Below are positions 7,105-8,667 of a stretch of 8,667 bases of DNA, piece by piece. The stretch is from contig DPXQ01000016.1 of the NCBI GenBank assembly GCA_003527225.1, positions 1 through 8,667 on the forward strand, given 5' to 3'. The stretch comes from Rhizobium sp. GTDB lineage: Bacteria; Pseudomonadota; Alphaproteobacteria; Rhizobiales; Rhizobiaceae. The notes below the pieces were generated by a model. That model was given only the letters and a program-made list of their open reading frames with translations. It was not told where the DNA came from and made no database searches. The first letter of the stretch is position 1. Each line of letters begins with the position of its first letter. The translations under genes and the position numbers were made by a program.

Positions 7105-7395
7105 ATGGAAAATTCTCAGATGCAAATCCTCAAAGCGGCCCTTGCCGCCGTCGAGGGACAAAAAAACATTCTGGAGAGCGTGCGAACGCTTGCTGCTGAG
7201 CAATCCAAACGGGAACTTGAACTGGCGGGCCTGATAGGCGTCGCAATCGGCGACATGTCAAAGACGAGCGACGAGAGAAACATCCTGGTGCTGGTTCTGG
7301 AGAAGCACCTCGCAAACAGGAAGGAAGCCGGTGCTACCGCAGGTGAACTTGTATCCGCCGAAGCAGTTCTATCTGCTCTTCGACTGAGGCTATAA
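7105..7395 (+). CDS. Small unrecognised helical protein, 96 aa
   Basis: I do not recognise this protein. It has 96 residues, almost entirely predicted alpha-helix: MENSQMQILKAALAAVEGQK, a central ELAGLIGVAIGDMSKTSDE, and a C-terminal AGELVSAEAVLSALRLRL. It is the only confident plus-strand gene of the element, divergent from the 61-codon gene. A stop lies just upstream in frame (7084-7086) so the ATG at 7105 is the first; GGAG and GGAA precede it. Composition and absence of internal stops support coding, but nothing shows function. An adaptor or small regulator is conceivable. Confidence 0.55.
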   Translation: MENSQMQILKAALAAVEGQKNILESVRTLAAEQSKRELELAGLIGVAIGDMSKTSDERNILVLVLEKHLANRKEAGATAGELVSAEAVLSALRLRL

Positions 7396-7432
7396 GCGGG
7401 TCGAGAACGAGGTCGATCCGACGGATGGCGGC

Positions 7433-7451
7433 CGTTGCATATCGTTGCATA
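7433..7451. repeat. Tandem direct repeat CGTTGCATA x2
   Basis: CGTTGCATA occurs at 7433-7441 and again at 7443-7451, a ten-base period, one helical turn. This spacing suits a protein dimer or cooperative binding on one face of the helix. It stands immediately before the dyad at 7457-7483. Confidence 0.6.
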
Positions 7452-7456
7452 ATGAG

Positions 7457-7483
7457 TTAAGTCGGAACCGACTTCCGACTTAA
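7457..7483. repeat. Perfect 10-bp inverted repeat, possible operator or terminator
   Basis: TTAAGTCGGA (7457-7466), loop ACCGACT, then TCCGACTTAA (7474-7483). The core CCGACT is also repeated directly within it (CCGACTTCCGACTT), so there are three copies of one half-site. It lies about 60 bases after the 96-aa gene. Downstream ATTTGGATTTT is T-rich enough for weak termination, but the stem is not GC-rich, and the three-fold half-site fits protein binding as well. Confidence 0.55.
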
Positions 7484-7531
7484 ATTTGGATTTTCGCCCC
7501 GTTTTGGGCCCGCTTACGCTCGGCAACGTCG

Positions 7532-7586
7532 AACCCTTGAAGAAGGGAGGATCGTTATTTTTCAAACCCTTGAAGAAGCCTTGAAG
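7532..7586. repeat. Repeat cluster around CCTTGAAG
   Basis: AACCCTTGAAGAAG appears at 7532-7545 and 7565-7578 (33-base period), and the core CCTTGAAG occurs a third time at 7579-7586. The first copy also forms a short hairpin CCCTT-GAAG-AAGGG followed by GTTATTTTTC. No gene is credible here. Confidence 0.6.
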
Positions 7587-7592
7587 GAATTT

Positions 7593-7611
7593 CGAGCTTT
7601 TCTGAAGCTCG
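7593..7611. repeat. Inverted repeat CGAGCTT-TTCTG-AAGCTCG
   Basis: A perfect 7-bp hairpin with a five-base loop, directly after the CCTTGAAG cluster. A third AAGCTT follows at 7617-7622. No T run follows, so a terminator is unlikely. Part of the structured, gene-free 7396-7802 stretch. Confidence 0.5.
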
Positions 7612-7672
7612 CCTCGAAGCTTTGGTCGACCGCCGCCGCCTCGCCGCGTTAGGGGCTTCACGGGCCGCAGCT

Positions 7673-7802
7673 GGTGTCAAACCCTGCTTCTTCGCATGCC
7701 CGTGCCGGAATGCGAATTGCCTTTGAAAATCAGTTCATTGACACGAAATGACGGCTTTTGACGGAAATGGACGGCTATTCCGAATACCGGTGTCAAACAA
7801 CA
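7673..7802. repeat. Right end of the element: array of TTGACAC-type sites
   Basis: The terminal unit (7777-7802, read inward on the minus strand) begins TGTTGTTTGACACC and ends TCGGAAT, matching left L1 and L2. An inner copy of GTTTGACACC lies at 7682-7673 in the same orientation. Between them, on the plus strand, are two tandem 20-base units starting TTGAC (7738-7757 and 7758-7777), identical at 14 of 20 positions and both ending GACGGCT plus one base. A 7-bp inverted repeat TTCGCAT...ATGCGAA (7691-7697, 7710-7716) sits beside them. Multiple sites, different in number and order at the two ends, are characteristic of Mu and Tn7 ends. Confidence 0.72.
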
Positions 7803-7807
7803 GCCGC
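7803..7807. repeat. Target site duplication GCCGC, right copy
   Basis: Identical to 21-25 and immediately outside the terminal CAACA of the element. It supplies the first codons of the downstream gnd piece in the correct frame. Confidence 0.88.
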
Positions 7808-8237
7808 CAAGATCGGCGCCTATGCCCAGGGCTTTGCCGTCATGGCCGAAGCCTCGCGCGAGTTCGGCTGGTCGCTGCCCATGCCGACCATCGCCCGCAT
7901 TTGGCGCGCCGGTTGCATCATCCGCTCGCAGTTCCTCGACGAGATCACCAAGGCCTTCACGGACAAGCCCGACGTCCCCAACCTGATCGTCACCCCGGCC
8001 TTCTCGGCCATGGTCGCCGAGAGCCTGCCGGCGCTGCGCCGGATCGTTGCAGCCGCCGTCAGCGCCGGCATTCCGGTTCCCGCGCTCGCCTCGGCGCTCT
8101 CCTATTTCGACGCCTATCGTCAGGCCCGCGGCACCGCGAACCTCATTCAGGCACAACGCGATTTCTTCGGTGCACACGGCTTCGACCGCATTGACGGACT
8201 GCCCATCCACCACGGCCCCTGGGGCGCCGCCGGCTGA
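7803..8237 (+). pseudogene. gnd: gnd (6-phosphogluconate dehydrogenase), 3' part
   Basis: 144 residues plus stop from the C-terminal helical domain of 6PGDH: AAKIGAYAQGFAVM, then EFGWSLPMPTIARIWRAGCI, and near the end LIQAQRDFFGAHGFDR, which holds the Arg and His that bind the substrate phosphate across the dimer. The NADP-binding domain and catalytic Lys/Glu are on the other side of the insertion. A frame opens in the element end at 7758 (TTG) or 7767 (ATG) and runs into gnd, but the product would lack the active site and has no good ribosome site. The host therefore lacks this 6PGDH copy unless another exists or the element excises precisely. Family identity is certain from the sequence. 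Confidence 0.93.
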
Positions 8238-8622
8238 TCGGGGTCGGCCGCCGATCCGCTGATGCCGGCAGGGATCTGCTGAAGCAAAGGGAAGAGCAGC
8301 GCATCCGGAGGGCAGGGCCCTAGCCGGTGCTTTTAGGCTGTGCGCAAACACCGGGCAGTAGCGCGTCCAGAGCCTCGGGCGAGAGGTCTGCCCCGCGTCG
8401 ATCTCCCCCTTGAGGCGAAGACTGCACCCACCGTTTGGCGCAAGGGAACATGGGTCGGTGGGTGCGCCGGCGACAAGAGCCGGCAAGGTGCCGGTGCCCG
8501 CAAACGCCGCGGTGCCGCCGTCATTGGATCATTCTTTCGCCACGCGCGTTGACCAAGCTCGCCCCCCAAGCAACGGCCAAAGGGCCAGTGTGGGAAATGC
8601 AGAGAAAAGAAGGAATTCAGGG
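8238..8622. other. Intergenic region downstream of gnd
   Basis: 385 bases with no gene I would defend. It contains a perfect 10-bp inverted repeat GCACCCACCG (8424-8433) with CGGTGGGTGC (8456-8465) around a 22-base loop, then a second GCCGG...CCGGC hairpin just downstream. These could belong to a structured RNA or terminator, but I match no known RNA family and see no T run after them. Confidence 0.4.
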
Positions 8623-8667
8623 ATGAAGAAGACAGTCACCACGGCGATTGCCGCCATGCCGGTATTG
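8623..8667 (+). CDS. Start of a probable exported protein (partial)
   Basis: MKKTVTTAIAAMPVL runs off the window edge: two Lys followed by a hydrophobic stretch, the pattern of an N-terminal signal peptide. AAGGA lies eight bases before the ATG at 8623. Only 15 codons are visible, so neither product nor family can be told. Confidence 0.6.
   Translation, partial: MKKTVTTAIAAMPVL

Larger units (their letters stand above)
26..7802. mobile_element. Transposase-less transposable element carrying a phage tail operon, inserted in gnd
   Basis: The element is bounded by GCCGC duplications, begins TGTAG and ends CAACA (5'-TGT...ACA-3'), and interrupts gnd with exact frame restoration on removal. The first 26 bases read inward from each end match at 17 positions without gaps, including the final CGGAAT of each unit. 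Cargo is seven leftward P2-type tail genes plus a frameshift extension, and two small unknown genes. I find no transposase, integrase, repressor, capsid, terminase, lysis or baseplate-wedge gene. The ends and 5-bp duplication resemble the Mu/Tn7 DDE superfamily, so movement would need a transposase supplied in trans. Alternatives are an internally deleted transposable prophage or a natural tail-only satellite or segment. The boundaries are very well supported; the biological class is inference. Confidence 0.88.

Noticed and set aside
6948..7199. 83-codon plus-strand ORF upstream of and overlapping the 96-aa gene by 95 bases
   Set aside because: The overlap in another frame of the better-supported 96-aa gene, the weak ribosome site and the low-complexity C-terminus make it unlikely, though its first half cannot be fully excluded.
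7443..7460. dif-like (XerC/XerD) site around GTTGCATAATGAGTTAA
   Set aside because: Only loose likeness to dif half-sites; the surrounding direct repeat explains it better, and the gnd junction lies elsewhere.
7116..7661. 181-codon minus-strand ORF across the repeat-rich region
   Set aside because: It crosses the repeats and then runs antisense to the 96-aa gene; Ser/Arg/Pro-rich shadow composition.
7673..7798. GGTGTCAAAC at 7673-7682 and 7789-7798 as attL/attR core of a site-specific integrase
   Set aside because: The two copies lie 116 bases apart, both inside the same end, and the gnd junction is explained exactly by the GCCGC duplication; no integrase gene is present.
7677..8486. 269-codon minus-strand ORF over gnd
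   Set aside because: It is antisense to an unmistakable 6PGDH fragment and crosses the element boundary.
1..8667. CRISPR array or tRNA gene
   Set aside because: No regularly spaced repeats with unique spacers and no tRNA-like cloverleaf were seen on either strand.

Overview
The window looks like the chromosome of an alphaproteobacterium, probably of the order Rhizobiales. GC content is high and the host gene at both edges is a 6-phosphogluconate dehydrogenase (gnd). Almost everything between the two gnd pieces (26-7802, 7,777 bp) is one discrete inserted element. This rests on four agreeing observations. (1) GCCGC lies directly outside both ends (21-25 and 7803-7807), as a 5-bp target duplication would. 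(2) Removing the element and one GCCGC copy rejoins gnd in frame to read LELALFAAKIGAYAQGF, the conserved stretch expected at that point of 6PGDH. (3) Both ends are 5'-TGT...ACA-3'. (4) Read inward from those exact ends, the two termini match at 17 of 26 positions without gaps, and more related repeats follow. TG/CA ends, a 5-bp duplication and arrays of ~21-bp sites are hallmarks of the Mu/Tn7-type DDE transposase superfamily.

Layout. 1-25: tail end of the 5' part of gnd. 26-~125: left end with tandem and inverted repeats plus a weak terminator. 135-6560, minus strand: a tightly coupled contractile phage-tail operon in the P2 style, transcribed leftward as FI (sheath), FII (tube), E and its -1 frameshift extension E' (assembly chaperones), T (tape measure), U, X and D. 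6561-6711: leader with an 11-bp palindrome. 6712-6897 (minus) and 7105-7395 (plus): two small unrecognised genes. 7396-7802: gene-free, repeat-rich right end. 7803-8237: the 3' third of gnd. 8238-8622: intergenic. 8623-8667: start of a probable exported protein.

The tail genes would work together. FII tubes stack around the T ruler with help from E/E+E', the FI sheath polymerises outside, U and X finish or join the tube, and D forms the hub. The element has no recognisable transposase, integrase, repressor, capsid, terminase or lysis gene, and no spike, baseplate-wedge or fibre genes (P2 V, W, J, I, H, G).

The most interesting reading is therefore a non-autonomous, transposase-less mobile element whose main cargo is half of a contractile tail. 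It could be a segment of a split transposable phage, a satellite, or a deletion derivative of a transposable prophage. The boundaries are strongly supported by the sequence; the lifestyle is inference. A second result is a hidden -1 frameshift gene at 4147-4323, which fills the apparent gap between E and T.
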